A stretch of 64,000 bases of DNA from Chamaea fasciata (GCA_029207755.1 JARCOQ010000016.1:16699307-16763306); one strand, 5' to 3'; counted from the stretch's first letter, positions 8,994-22,459 are shown. Notes: generated from the letters alone by a model not told the origin. Made by a program: numbers and translations.

Positions 8994-9868
8994 GTAACGC
9001 GGGAGCCACATCCCTCTGGGAGTGGCCGAGCTTGGTTTGTCGCATGGCCCTTCACTCCCAAATCAACCTTGCCCCGAAGATGCATCCTTTTTCACAAGTC
9101 CCATTGGATCTTTAAATTCTGTAGTCATCATCTCTCTAGTATTGCGAAGGCTGGCTCATTAAGTCAATTCCTAAGGCATCCAAGGAAACATTTGCTTACC
9201 ACACTTCAGCCTATTAGTCGGCATTTTGTACAGTCCCTAACACTTGGTGGCCTACAGCTGCTAGTCTCGTTTCCTAAGTACTGCTTAGTTATACAAAGAA
9301 TTCCATAGTCCTGCATTACCTGGGTTAGTTGGAACAGTTCAAGTTTTCGTCCTGCACCTATGGCTAAGCTTAACTAGCCAGAATAGCTAGGCATGCTCAC
9401 ACGAGCGACACCCAAGGTTTTCTGCCTCTCATGCTGGAGTGGCAGTCCTCACCTTCCCTTGGAGGCTTTCTCATAGCCCTCCTAACACTGGGGTTTCTGC
9501 TCTTTGTCTTGCACTGACACCTCATCCTTTTCTTGACCCTCACCCTGCCTTAAGCCCATGTCCAGCATGAGCCTTGCCAGCCAAGGCTGTCTACCTTGCA
9601 CCGGGTCTTAGCCATTTCAGTCTTCATCAATTCCCAAGACATTCAAAAAACAGGAGAATTGTATTGATGCATTTCTCATGGAAGGAGGAGATGACTCCAG
9701 TACAACTTATGAATAGGGGTGGAGACTCCCTAACAGAAAAACAATTTTACAACCTCTACTACTGACAGAACAGAAGTATGCATATGCAACAAACGGTCAA
9801 ATGCACAAAAACTCCCCAACTTTCCAGATTTTCTTGGTACACTTTCCTGTCTCAAACTCAGCTCTATG
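8994..9868. other. Spacer across the unit junction
   Basis: Runs from the candidate plus-strand exon to the 3' end of the next unit's RING gene. I see no gene, RNA or mobile element. Short open frames on both strands have no supporting motif. The 31-bp deletion of unit 7 falls in the equivalent interval (near 57030). Confidence 0.5.
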
Positions 9869-10468
9869 TTATTGCTTCATAGTTGTTCCTAAAGCATTTC
9901 GATAGGGTTCTGTATATTCCTCCAGGAGAGGCTGCAGCACCTGCACCATGACCTCCCCATCTGGACCGCAGAGGCACAGGGCATACAAGATGCTGTTCTC
10001 TGCTCTCACTGCCAGCCACCGCTGGGACCCATAGATTGCCTCCAGCCTCTGGCGCAGCCAGGGCAGCATAGGGTCAAGAACATGCTCTTCTTTTTGCCCA
10101 GACCTTGGCAGCAGGCTACCCACAGCCTCTGCCCCTGCAGGCCCCTGCTCAGCTGGGGAAGGTGTCCCTTGCACAGGAAGCGCTCCTGGGCGCTGGCAGC
10201 TGTTTCCATCCAGGAGGCCAAGAGATCTTTCTGCCTCTCTCTTGGTCTCTGGTGATTCTCCCTGGGGTGTGATGACACACTCGAGGTATTTTTGTTCCCG
10301 CAGAGAAAACCTGACAGACTCTATCAATCTTCTGCAGAGTGGGCACTCTGCTTTCTTCTCTGCCCAACGCAGCATGCAGCCCATGCAGAACTCATGGCCA
10401 CAGGGTATGGCATAAGCAACACCCTCTTGCTCATCATGACAAATGGGGCAGCTGCACTCTGTCCCCAT
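9869..10468 (-). CDS. RING-finger (C3HC4) protein, putative E3 ubiquitin ligase; the only fully open copy
   Basis: Open for 199 codons from the ATG at 10468; an in-frame ATG 18 codons further upstream would also work. The RING domain spans residues 7-45 with all eight ligands (C7, C10, C23, H25, C28, C31, C42, C45). A Pro/Gly-rich linker follows to about residue 125, then a C-terminal module of 74 residues rich in Leu and Trp (LDPMLPWLRQRLEAIYG, then LQPLLEEYTEPYRNAL). RING proteins bring an E2 enzyme to a substrate; the substrate here is unknown. There is no intron in the coding part, but TTTTGTTGCAG upstream looks like a splice acceptor, so a non-coding first exon is likely. Compared with the other copies, 11 bp are missing after codon 125, and this keeps the C-terminal module in frame. 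It resembles avian Topors-like RING genes, an assignment recalled and not searched. It lies downstream of the acrosin-like gene of the same unit, same strand. Confidence 0.68.
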   Translation of the reverse strand: MGTECSCPICHDEQEGVAYAIPCGHEFCMGCMLRWAEKKAECPLCRRLIESVRFSLREQKYLECVITPQGESPETKREAERSLGLLDGNSCQRPGALPVQGTPSPAEQGPAGAEAVGSLLPRSGQKEEHVLDPMLPWLRQRLEAIYGSQRWLAVRAENSILYALCLCGPDGEVMVQVLQPLLEEYTEPYRNALGTTMKQ

Positions 10469-11194
10469 GGCTCTGTCTGTTCTCCGTGGCAATTCAGGGA
10501 GTCCTGAGAAGCTGCTCCCCATCACTGGCACTACCAAAGAATCTCACACACTGCAACAAAATGGAGAAACCTTGGTCTCTTCCTGTCCCAAGGAGCAGAT
10601 GAAAAAATGCCCAAGCCCCTGGACAAGGATATTCTCCTGACTCCTCAAGCCCTAATGACCTTCTCACTACCACCCTGGGGAGACTCAGCCTTCAAGGTCT
10701 TACAGGCATGCTTGACAGGCTGTGACTTTCCTGAGAGCGTGGAAAGATGGTCTCGGGCAGCTGAAATCGTGTAGGGTTGAGACTCCTGTCTGTGAAAAAC
10801 AGGTGTTGGGATTAAGTGGTTCAACAATTTGGAGGTCCTGAATTTTTAATTAAACCTCTGGAGGCTGGATTTTTCCTTTCTTTCTATCTTTTTTAAGTTC
10901 ACTCTTGAATCAGAAAATGTTATTCATTGAATGCAGTTTTTATAAGGGGGAGGTTCTCTTCCAAAGTGAACGCTGTGGGCAAAAATTTAATATGGCCTTA
11001 GCAGGCACTGCGCACGTCAGCTGGGTATGCTGGTCAAGCATCACCTCTGCAGGTGATCTCTAGGGAAGAGTAGATGCGTGGCTTTGCTCCCCGCTGATGA
11101 CTCTTAGGGGCTCTAAGAACCTATGCACCCTTGATGACCAGAGCTGCATAAGATATTGCAAGACACTTAAAGAGCAGAATTGCCTTAAACACCA

Positions 11195-12968
11195 ATCACA
11201 GAACCACAGAATCGACTAGGTTGGAAAAAAAACCATCTGAGACCATTGAGTCAAACCTATGACTCAACACCACCTTGTCAACCAGACCACAGCACTAAAA
11301 GCCATGTGCTATCTTTGCTTAAACACCTCCAGGTGACTCCACCGCCTCCCTGGGAAGCCTATTCCAATGCCCAAAATCACCCTTTCTGTGAAGAATCCTC
11401 TTCTCAATGTCCAGTCCCAACTTCCTGTGGTACAGCTTAAGACTTTGTTGGCTTCTCTTGCTGCTTGCCTGGGAGAAGAGACTGACCCCCACTGGGCTAT
11501 ACCCTCCTTTCGGGGACTTACAGAGGTTGGTACGCTCACCCCTGAGCCTTCTCTTCTCCAAGCTAAGCAACCCCAGCTCCCTCAGCTGCTCCTCATAAGA
11601 CACGTGTCCCAGACCATTCACTATCCTTGTTGCCCTCCTCTGGACCCATTTGAGCATCTCAACGTCCTTCCTAAACTGAGGAGCCCAGAACTGGACGCAG
11701 CACTCAAGGTGCGGCCTCACCAGTGCTGACTACAGGGGAAGAATGACCTCCCCGCTCCTGCTGGCCACACCATTCCTGATCCAGGCCAGGATGCCATTGG
11801 CCTTCTTGGCCACCAGAGCGCACTGCTGGCTCACGTTCAGCTGCTGTCTCCAGTACCCCCAGGTCCCTTTTCTGCCTGGGCACTGTCCAGCCACACCAAC
11901 CCCAGCTTGTGGTGCTGCAGGGGCTTGCTGTGATTCAAAGGCACGACCTGGCACTTGGACTTGTGAAACCTCCCATTGTTGGATTCAGCACACCTATCCA
12001 GCCTGTCCAGGTCCCTCTGCAGAGTCCTCCTACCCTCTAACAGAGCAGTGCTTGCTCCCAGCTTGGTGTCATCTGCAAGGTGATCCCCTTGTCCGGATCA
12101 TCAGTGAAGATATTTAAACAAGACTGGTCCCAACACAGACCCCTGGGGGGCTGCACTAAGTGACTAGCCCCCGTCTGGATGCAGGACCATTCACCTCCAG
12201 TCTCTGGGCCTGGCCATCCAGCCAGTTCTGAACACGGCTCCTGCCCAAGCTGTGGGCTACCAGCTTTTCCAGGAGTGCGCTACAGGAGATGGGGTAAGAG
12301 GCTTTGCTGAAGGCCAGGTATACAACATCCACAGCCTTCCCGTCATCCACCTGGCGGGTCAGCTGGTAACAAAGGGAGATCAGGTTGGTTAAAGCACAAC
12401 CTGCCCCTCCTAAATCCCTGCTGGCTGGGTCTGATCCCTCAGCTGTCCTGTAGGTGCTGCGTTATCGCACTTAAGATGATCTCTTGTTTAACCTTACTGA
12501 GTACCAAGGTCAGGCTGACAGGCCTGTAGTTTCCCATGTGCTCCTTATGGCCCTTCTTATGGATGAGCATCACGTTGGCCAGCCCAGTCGTCTTGTTACC
12601 CAGGACTGATGGTAAATGATGGAAAGCGTCTTGGTGAGGTCTTCTGCCATCTCCTGCACCACCCTAGGATGAATCCTGTCTGGTCTCATCGACTTGTCAG
12701 CATCTAAGTGGCTCACATGGTCACTAACTACTTTCTCCTGGATAACAGGAGAGGCTGTTCTGTTCCCTGCTCCCCATCTACGAGTTCAGGAGGCCAGTTG
12801 CCTTGAGGACAACCCGTCTTTTTGTTGAAAACTGAAGCAAAGAAGATGCTAGGGACCTCAGCCTTTTCCTCATCTTTGATAACTATATTCCCTCCCTTAT
12901 GCAATAAAGATGAGAGGTTCTTGCCCCTCCAAGATGCATTAAGATTATTGAAAGGCTTTGCCCACTGT
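11195..12968 (-). mobile_element. CR1 LINE remnant, unit 2
   Basis: Same element as in unit 1. One base fewer at the gtcccagacc site (near 11607) joins the last 133 codons of the reverse transcriptase into one open stretch, starting at [15 protein letters not shown]. The element remains broken elsewhere. Confidence 0.87.
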
Positions 12969-14839
12969 GACAAACTCTCCAAAGAAGCAACTGCTCATCG
13001 GCAGCAACTGAAGCTCCCCCTCCCTGAACATGCCTCTGTGAAACTTGGGCTGTCAGTTAACCCACCCGAGAGGAATGTGAGGTAGGATTGGATGCGCTCT
13101 CAGACTAGCGGGAGGAAAACAGATACTGGAGGAGCACTGATACTGGACAGAAAGAACCCACACTCAAAGCCAACAAAGCCACTCTGTTGAGAAGCAACTC
13201 TGAGTGGGTAACTGTAGCCAATGAGCATTGATTCCTTTGTTGGCTAAAATGCCTAAATAGCAAAAAGGTTTGAATGCCTGGGGGAACCACACCAGCAAGA
13301 AGACCAGGGTGAAGAAAAGATGCAAGAGGATGCTTTCTGGATCCAAGTGCGGTGATAGCTTTCTACTTCAACTGTCTCACTCTTTCTCTCCCTCTGGCCC
13401 TCCTCTCTTTCCTATTTCTATCTCTCTACCTCATGCTTACTGTTAAAGAAAATCCATGCTATTGACTTCGGCACATGCCTCTTACCTTCAGGTAGAGGCA
13501 TGTGCCAATAATCGGATCATAAAAGACGTGCTGGTACAACAGACTGCTGCTGTGAGGGGGTGAGATGTGCAATTGATCCTTGGCCCAGGGATTGGCACTG
13601 GAGAAGGCAGATGCAGCTCTTCCCTTCCCTGGAGTGTTTGTGCATTGGTCTTACACGCCACTCCTATGTGGAAGGGAGCAACAGAGGTTCGTCGATGTTC
13701 ACGGATGGAAAAGAATGGCAAAAAGCAAAAGGGTCCAAAAAAACCTCACCGCTTTTTATTAACAAACTACACACTCAGCATGGCAATTGGTATATGTTTT
13801 GCCACTACCTTCTAATAATAAGACAGAAGACTAAAAGAAAAGAGGGAAGAAGAAGGGAAAGAGGAATCGCGTAGGAGAGGAAAGAAGATTAAAGTCCTGG
13901 GTCCAGCACCGATCCAGCCAACAGGTGTCCAGGGTCCTGAGAGAATGCCACCCGGCCTCTGTGGTGGTACATTTTTCTAGGTAAGTTTTCCCCATTCTGG
14001 GATTAGGTTCCTCACTCTTCGTACAAATGAGTTGGCATGTGCAGCCTAGTATTCTAGACTTTTCTGGAAATGGGCTGGGGGGCTTTGGGTTTGTTTTCTT
14101 TTTTTTTTGTGGTCTTGATTCTCCATCTATTGGTCTTGCTTGCTCCTTGACCCCACTCCTGCACTTAAGCTGTTCTTTATGTTGTGTGGTCACTACAGAC
14201 TGGAACAGGAACTTCAGCTCCAGAATGGGGCTGGCCTTCGTTCAATACAGCTCCCCTTTCCAGGCACATGCTGTTATAACTCGTTTGCTTGATGGCTGTT
14301 GGTGTTCAGTGCATAGCAGTGCATGAACTCTTTACTGCTTAGGTTTCTACATGGGCCAAAAAACCCAGTTGCCATCTGATGGGGACAAAAACCATCCTTA
14401 GGGCACAGAGCAGAATGAAGGGCTTCACATTTTTGATGACAGGGCAACATCTGCACCCTTCTTTTCTTTTCTCTTGTTTTCCTAGTGTTGTGTTTCTTGA
14501 ACTTGTTTTTGCAAACTTAAGGTGCCAGATGCTACTCTTCCGCTGCAGACGTACCAATAGCTGTGGGGAAGGCATTGATCTGTACGGAAGGGAGTGTGAA
14601 GCCAAATTCTTCCTAGATGAGTATGAAGGGATCCCTGAGTTCAGGACTGCTTGGGCAAAATCAAGCCAGCGGGATTTTAGAGAATTTGGATGCAAATTTG
14701 TCGCAGAGCAGAAAATACAGATCTCCTTTTGAGTTTGCTTCCAATTTAATTCCGTTTAATGCAATTCAAATTAATAGAACTCAGAAGGAAAGGGTTGTGG
14801 TCTACTATAGCCTGAACTGCAGCTGGTCCATTTTGCCGT

Positions 14840-17099
14840 TCAAACAATTTTTCCCTTTAGGTACAGCAAGATCTCCTTCAGCAGATTAAAGAATTGGAGC
14901 AGCTTTGCCCGAGGAACTGGACAGGGTTGAGTTGGTCTTGGAGGTAGTGTCTGCAGGGGGGTTGAGGTGTAGGCTGGTGCTGGCGTAATTCCTGGTACTG
15001 GCCTTCTTCCCACTGTAGTCCGGATCCAGTCGTAGTAGTACTGAGTGGAGCTGGAGACTGCAGGCCGTTTAGGTCTAGCACAGCCTACTCCCCAGCTGGT
15101 CACACCAATTTGCCAGAAGAAGCCGGCATGCTTATCTTGGCAGACAAGAGGCCCCCCGCTGTCACCCTGGAGCAGAGCAGAGAGGATTAAGGTGCCTCTG
15201 TGTGCCCCTGTCAGCAGTCGGAGTTGGTTGCTTTACTCTCTTCAGCCCCTGCCAGAAGAACTGGACTCCTGGCTGAGCAAGGCCCTGCTCAAGTGCTGGA
15301 ACCTGTAGAACCTCAGCACCCTTGGGAGCAGGTTGGGGGCCTGTCAGGTGAGGCTCTCTGTCTCCCCTGTGCTTGGATGCTTCAGGGTTAGCATCTGGAC
15401 CCCACAGAGCAAAGACCCACGGATGGGAAAGGGGGCAGAAGCTTCAGCGGCAGTGCAGAGCTGGGGCTGGGAGAGCAACTGGTCAGGGAAAGCACGCGCT
15501 GGGCTGTGCTTGGGTGCTGGGATGAGGCTGCCTACACTGCTGGGGGCTGGGGGACTCGGCATGCTCCTACCTGGCAGGTGCCAACGCCGCCCTGGCCAGC
15601 ACACACGTGGAAGTCATAGATGTACCCATGCAGCCACTCACTACTGTTGCAGAGCTGGTTAGGGACCACTTGCACCTTGGCCTGCTGCAGGATATCTCTA
15701 CCTGAAGCTGTGAGCAGAGAAAGGAATGAGCTCCCAGCAGCTCTTTGCCCGTGTGTTGAAGTTTTTCCCTAGAGGCTTGCTGGCCTCTAGAGAGGTGTTG
15801 GGAGTGCTGTGTCGCTGCTGTGTGGCATTGGGCAGCAGGCCAGGCCAGAGGCATATGTCCCACGGCCTAACTCTGCTGTCAGGAAGGCCCAGCCGTCTCT
15901 CCCTGGTGGGCCAAACTTGCCCTCAGGGTCCAGATCCTTTATGGGAACTCACTCACATTTCACGATTCTGTCACCCCAGCCAGCAACGTAACAGTTTTTC
16001 AGCTCCGACACTTTCACTGCAGGACCAGGCAGGCAGGCGGTCTGAATGGTGGAGCTGCACTGGACTGGCCGATCCAGTTCCAGCAAGGCGATGTCGTTAT
16101 ACTCAAGGTCAGGGATGTATTTTTCATGAATAATCAGCCGCTTAATCCGGCGCACTTCCACACCAGGGCCCGACTGGCCCAACGAGGTGGCCCCAAGAAC
16201 GATGGCCCACTCGCTGATGGGACTGGAAGGCAGATGGAGAGAGGGGTGAGGGCGAGTAGAATCACGTGCTGTAACACCCCAGCCCTTCCTGCCTTCTGCT
16301 TCCTGAGGCAGAGAGGAAAACAGCACTCCACAGAGTGAAAGTAGGCTTGAGCTATATTGAGCTGCAGGCTGCTAGGAAGCGGTGGCATGAACCCAGTCGT
16401 CTCCCTGAGCAGTCTCTCAGCTGGGCCCTGCAATGTCCTGGCACTAGGCACATGCAAGGAAATGGGATGGGAATAGCATGCACTGGTGGTGTGGGGATAT
16501 CCCTGTGCCCTGGTTCGACTTACTTTGTGATGTTGACAAAGCAGTGGGCAGCTGAGAGCAGCCACTTTGCGCTGATGAGGGTCCCTCCACAGATATGCAC
16601 AGATACCGGTGGTTTCCAGATGCAGCGGATACTGGCGATCCCAGCCCAGGCCCCAGACCCTGGCATGACATCTGTGCCACCCACAACGCGTGATGAGCTG
16701 AAGGTAGTACCCATGGGCCGCAGCCCACAAGTCTGTCTGGAAGCAGAAAGTCGTTAGTGTCCCATGAGAAGGCCTGCTGCTGTGCTGAAGGTCAGCCAGC
16801 TTCCCTCCTCACAAGGCTCTGGTTGCAAAGCCAGCAGGGAGCTGCCTGGGATGTCCACATGTTTGCCCATTTCTGCTTTAGCCCCTTAGACAACTGGTGC
16901 CAGCAGCCTGGCCAGTGGTGATAAACGGAGACTCCCACCTACTTTGGGAACTGCTGTGGCCACAGGTGGCAAGCGGGCACCCACAGGGAAGCCCCTAAGC
17001 CTTTGCCCGGGCCCCCAAAGAGCCTGAGGCTACTTACCCACAGGCGCCATGTGCAGGCCCGCACAGAGCCAGTAGGATGAGGATGCACAACAAAATCAT
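14840..17099 (-). CDS. Acrosin-like serine protease, unit 2 copy
   Basis: Exons: 17038-17099, 16524-16736, 15957-16222, 15571-15707, 14840-15166. All splice sites and the full 334-codon frame are kept, as are H85, D135 and S229. Position 223 is Gly and 262 is Ala, as in unit 1. I60 replaces V60. The upstream octamer ATGCAAAT is intact. This is the only unit in which both the protease gene and the RING gene are fully open. Confidence 0.93.
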
Positions 17100-17294
17100 T
17101 GCCGTCACAGCTGCAAGTCAGCTGCAAGGAGAGAGAGCTTGACACCTCCAGGGCAGCTGCCAACGTAATGCCAACAGAATTTGCATGGCCGCAGTGCCCT
17201 CGGCCCTAGGCCTGATGTCACAGAGGGACTGGTTCCATGTTCCAGACACGGTGCTGGCCGCTGCAGGCAGGGGGGAAGGGCAATTTAGAGGCCT

Positions 17295-17473
17295 AAAACC
17301 ACAGAAAGGTCTGGATTGGAAGGTACCTTAAGGACTGACTAGTTTCAAACCCCAACCATGCACACAGAGGCCTTCCACTACACCAGGTTGCTCAGAGTCC
17401 CATCCAAGCTGGCCTCAAATGGTAAAAGGAATGGGGCATCCACAGCTTCTCTGGGAAACATGTGCCACTCTTG
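17295..17473 (-). mobile_element. CR1 3'-end fragment, unit 2
   Basis: Same short CR1 3' fragment as at 7817-7995. Confidence 0.84.
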
Positions 17474-19347
17474 TGCTAATGATACAAGATTTTGCTTGAC
17501 ATCCAAAACTACAGAATTGGCAGTAACAACAATTCAAAGCAACACACATTCTGATTTTTAAAAAGTTTGTGACATTGCAGGACTACTACTGTAGCAATCC
17601 ACATCACTCACTAATCTCCTTGGGGCTATATGGGCACTGCATAAGATCTTCTTCAGGCTAGCTGTGCTAGCCGTTCTGAGAGAAAGTGGCATTGTTTAGC
17701 AAGACCGCCTTTTTCCAGACCTTTTGTGACTTTTTTTTTTTCTTTTTTCTTTTTTTTTTTTTTAAATTTCAGGCCATTTAAGCGCATAATTTAGCTAAAT
17801 GCATCTTCCTTAGAGGGATCCTGCCTTTGAAAATGGAAGTGTGGGAGAAGAAAGCAGTCTATCCTTATGCAGAGGTGAAACAGGTGTTTCTCTTCCATGG
17901 CTCTGGGCAAGCCTGCACAGACCTAAGGGTAAGGGCCTAGCCCAGTGTTTATGGCTGACCTGGTACACCCCTGATGCCCGCTTTGACTGTGAGCATGATA
18001 GTCACAGTAACAGGATGGAGTTTTGTCTTCTAATCCCAGGTGGGTAGAGCTCATCCTCAGGACCACGTAGGATGACCAACACATCCTTCATGACTCGTTC
18101 TCTGAGCTGGATGAGATCTGTATGAAAGAGGCTGAAGATGCCGAGTGCAAAGAAATGGCAAGGTAAATCCCTGCTGCCGGCTGCGATGGGAGAGAAGTAC
18201 CCATGCTGGCAATACCCTCGGGCTCTGCCTTCTGCTTTCTGGAACACTTTCTGCAGCTGCTGATGGAAGCAGCCTTCTCCTCTTGCCAGCCCAGAGCTTT
18301 AGCAATGCAATTGGAGACCTGGAGCTGAAGAGGAGATGAATGACAGTATCAAGTGAAGGATCATGCCCTATGTGGCTACTCTCTCCTTGCACAGCCTCTG
18401 AACTGAGGAGCTGCACCACAAATGAAAGGATGCTGCTGGACAATTGTGCCAACAGCATCAAAGACACTGAAGGTAACGCGGGAGCCACATCCCTCTGGGA
18501 GTGGCCGAGCTTGGTTTGTCGCATGGCCCTTCACTCCCAAATCAACCTTGCCCCGAAGATGCATCCTTTTTCACAAGTCCCATTGGATCTTTAAATTCTG
18601 TAGTCATCATCTCTCTAGTATTGCGAAGGTTGGCTCATTAAGTCAATTCCTAAGGCATCCAAGGAAACATTTGCTTACCACACTTCAGCCTATTAGTCGG
18701 CATTTTGTACAGTCCCTAACACTTGGTGGCCTACAGCTGCTAGTCTCGTTTCCTAAGTACTGCTTAGTTATACAAAGAATTCCATAGTCCTGCATTACCT
18801 GGGTTAGTTGGAACAGTTCAAGTTTTTGTCCTGCACCTATGGCTAAGCTTAACTAGCCAGAATAGCTAGGCATGCTCACACGAGCGACACCCAAGGTTTT
18901 CTGCCTCTCATGCTGGAGTGGCAGTCCTCACCTTCCCTTGGAGGCTTTCTCATAGCCCTCCTAACACTGGGGTTTCTGCTCTTTGTCTTGCACTGACACC
19001 TCATCCTTTTCTTGACCCTCACCCTGCCTTAAGCCCATGTCCAGCATGAGCCTTGCCAGCCAAGGCTGTCTACCTTGCACCGGGTCTTAGCCATTTCAGT
19101 CTTCATCAATTCCCAAGACATTCAAAAAACAGGAGAATTGTATTGATGCATTTCTCATGGAAGGAGGAGATGACTCCAGTACAACTTATGAATAGGGGTG
19201 GAGACTCCCTAACAGAAAAACAATTTTACAACCTCTACTACTGACAGAACAGAAGTATGCATATGCAACAAACGGTCAAATGCACAAAAACTCCCCAACT
19301 TTCCAGATTTTCTTGGTACACTTTCCTGTCTCAAACTCAGCTCTATG

Positions 19348-19958
19348 TTATTGCTTCATAGTTGTTCCTAAAGCATTTCAATAGGGTTCTGTATATTCCT
19401 CCAGGAGAGGCTGCAGCACCTGCACCATGACCTCCCCATCTGGACCGCAGAGGCACAGGGCATACAAGATGCTGTTCTCTGCTCTCACTGCCAGCCACCG
19501 CTGGGACCCATAGATTGCCTCCAGCCTCTGGCGCAGCCAGGGCAGCATAGGGTCAAGAACATGCTCTTCTTTTTGGAAAAGTTCTGCCCAGACCTTGGCA
19601 GCAGGCTACCCACAGCCTCTGCCCCTGCAGGCCCCTGCTCAGCTGGGGAAGGTGTCCCTTGCACAGGAAGCGCTCCTGGGCGCTGGCAGCTGTTTCCATC
19701 CAGGAGGCCAAGAGATCTTTCTGCCTCTCTCTTGGTCTCTGGTGATTCTCCCTGGGGTGTGATGACACACTCGAGGTATTTTTGTTCCCGCAGAGAAAAC
19801 CTGACAGACTCTATCAATCTTCTGCAGAGTGGGCACTCTGCTTTCTTCTCTGCCCAACGCAGCATGCAGCCCATGCAGAACTCATGGCCACAGGGTATGG
19901 CATAAGCAACACCCTCTTGCTCATCATGACAAATGGGGCAGCTGCACTCTGTCCCCAT
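19348..19958 (-). pseudogene. RING-finger gene, unit 3 copy: frameshifted
   Basis: The RING domain is complete (C23 present, Val52). The reading frame leaves the unit 2 frame after codon 125 and stops at 19485, giving 157 residues with a 32-residue unrelated tail. The C-terminal module remains readable in the other frame down to a stop at 19348. A truncated but RING-competent protein is possible, so 'pseudogene' here means loss of the C-terminal module, not proof of silence. Confidence 0.65.
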
Positions 19959-20685
19959 GGCTCTGTCTGTTCTCCGTGGCAATTCAGGGAGTCCTGAGAA
20001 GCTGCTCCCCATCACTGGCACTACCAAAGAATCTCACACACTGCAACAAAATGGAGAAACCTTGGTCTCTTCCTGTCCCAAGGAGCAGATGAAAAAATGC
20101 CCAAGCCCCTGGACAAGGATATCCTCCTGACTCCTCAAGCCCTAATGACCTTCTCACTACCACCCTGGGGAGACTCAGCCTTCAAGGTCTTACAGGCAAG
20201 CTTGACAGGCTGTGACTTTCCTGAGAGCGTGGAAAGATGGTCTCGGGCAGCTGAAATCGTGTAGGGTTGAGACTCCTGTCTGTGAAAAACAGGTGTTGGG
20301 ATTAAGTGGTTCAACAATTTGGAGGTCCTGAATTTTTAATTAAATCTCTGGAGGCTGGATTTTTCCTTTCTTTCTATCTTTTTTAAGTTCACTCTTGAAT
20401 CAGAAAATGTTATTCATTGAATGCAGTTTTTATAAGGGGGAGGTTCTCTTCCAAAGTGAACGCTGTGGGCAAAAATTTAATATGGCCTTAGCAGGCACTG
20501 GCGCACGTCAGCTGGGTGCGCCGGTCAAGCATCACCTCTGCAGGTGATCTCTAGGGAAGAGTAGATGAGTGGCTTTGCTCCCCGCTGATGACTCTTAGGG
20601 GCTCTAAGAACCTATGCACCCTTGATGGTCAGAGCTGCATAAGATATTGCAAGACACTTAAAGAGCAGAATTGCCTTAAACACCA

Positions 20686-22459
20686 ATCACAGAACCACAG
20701 AATCGACTAGGTTGGAAAAAAAACCATCTGAGACCATTGAGTCAAACCTATGACTCAACACCACCTTGTCAACCAGACCACAGCACTAAAAGCCATGTGC
20801 TATCTTTGCTTAAACACCTCCAGGTGACTCCACCGCCTCCCTGGGAAGCCTATTCCAATGCCCAAAATCACCCTTTCTGTGAAGAATCTTCTTCTCAATG
20901 TCCAGTCCCAGCTTCCTGTGGTACAGCTTAAGACTTTGTCGGCTTCTCTTGCTGCTTGCCTGGGAGAAGAGACTGACCCCCACTGGGCTATACCCTCCTT
21001 TCGGGGACTTATAGAGGTTGGTACGCTCACCCCTGAGCCTTCTCTTCTCCAAGCTAAGCAACCCCAGCTCCCTCAGCTGCTCCTCATAAGACACGTGTCC
21101 CAGCCCATTCACTATCCTTGTTGCCCTCCTCTGGACCCATTTGAGCATCTCAACGTCCTTCCTAAACTGAGGAGCCCAGAACTGGACGCAGCACTCAAGG
21201 TGCGGCCTCACCAGTGCTGACTACAGGGGAAGAATGACCTCCCCGCTCCTGCTGGCCACACCATTCCTGATCCAGGCCAGGATGCCATTGGCCTTCTTGG
21301 CCACCAGAGCGCACTGCTGGCTCACGTTCAGCTGCTGTCTCCAGTACCCCCAGGTCCCTTTTCTGCCTGGGCACTGTCCAGCCACACCAACCCCAGCTTG
21401 TGGTGCTGCAGGGGCTTGCTGTGATTCAAAGGCACGACCTGGCACTTGGACTTGTGAAACCTCCCATTGTTGGATTCAGCACACCTATCCAGCCTGTCCA
21501 GGTCCCTCTGCAGAGTCCTCCTACCCTCTAACAGAGCAGTGCTTGCTCCCAGCTTGGTGTCATCTGCAAGGTGATCCCCTTGTCCGGATCATCAGTGAAG
21601 ATATTTAAACAAGACTGGTCCCAACACAGACCCCTGGGGGGCTGCACTAAGTGACTAGCCCCCATCTGGATGCAGGACCATTCACCTCCAGTCTCTGGGC
21701 CTGGCCATCCAGCCAGTTCTGAACATGGCTCCTGCCCAAGCTGTGGGCTACCAGCTTTTCCAGGAGTGCGCTACGGGAGATGGGGTAAGAGGCTTTGCTG
21801 AAGGCCAGGTATACAACATCCACAGCCTTCCCGTCATCCACCTGGCGGGTCAGCTGGTAACAAAGGGAGATCAGGTTGGTTAAAGCACAACCTGCCCCTC
21901 CTAAATCCCTGCTGGCTGGGTCTGATCCCTCAGCTGTCCTGTAGGTGCTGCGTTATCGCACTTAAGATGATCTCTTGTTTAACCTTACTGAGTACCAAGG
22001 TCAGGCTGACAGGCCTGTAGTTTCCCATGTGCTCCTTATGGCCCTTCTTATGGATGAGCATCACGTTGGCCAGCCCAGTCGTCTTGTTACCCAGGACTGA
22101 TGGTAAATGATGGAAAGCGTCTTGGTGAGGTCTTCTGCCATCTCCTGCACCACCCTAGGATGAATCCTGTCTGGTCTCATCGACTTGTCAGCATCTAAGT
22201 GGCTCACATGGTCACTAACTACTTTCTCCAGGATAACAGGAGAGGCTGTTCTGTTCCCTGCTCCCCATCTACGAGTTCAGGAGGCCAGTTGCCTTGAGGA
22301 CAACCCGTCTTTTTGTTGAAAACTGAAGCAAAGAAGATGCTAGGGACCTCGGCCTTTTCCTCATCTTTGATAACTATATTCCCTCCCTTATGCAATAAAG
22401 ATGAGAGGTTCTTGCCCCTCCAAGATGCATTAAGATTATTGAAAGGCTTTGCCCACTGT
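20686..22459 (-). mobile_element. CR1 LINE remnant, unit 3
   Basis: Same insertion. It has the cccagcccattc allele shared with units 6 and 7, which leaves the terminal 133 codons of the reverse transcriptase open. Confidence 0.87.

Larger units (their letters stand above)
1..9489. repeat. Tandem array unit 1 (9,489 bp)
   Basis: First visible unit of the head-to-tail array. The phase is arbitrary: it is set by the window start, and the same words (ggggtttctgctctttgtct) recur at 9490, 18969, 28461, 37954, 47450 and 56940. The unit carries a frameshifted RING gene, a CR1 LINE, an acrosin-like gene, a CR1 fragment and spacers. It is marked by loss of a RING zinc ligand and by an intact ATGCAAAT motif upstream of the protease gene. 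Confidence 0.97.
9490..18968. repeat. Tandem array unit 2 (9,479 bp)
   Basis: Second unit. It is shorter than unit 1 mainly because 11 bp are missing inside the RING gene (junction near 10095). That leaves this as the only copy with a fully open RING reading frame. Like unit 1, it keeps ATGCAAAT upstream of the acrosin-like gene. Confidence 0.97.
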
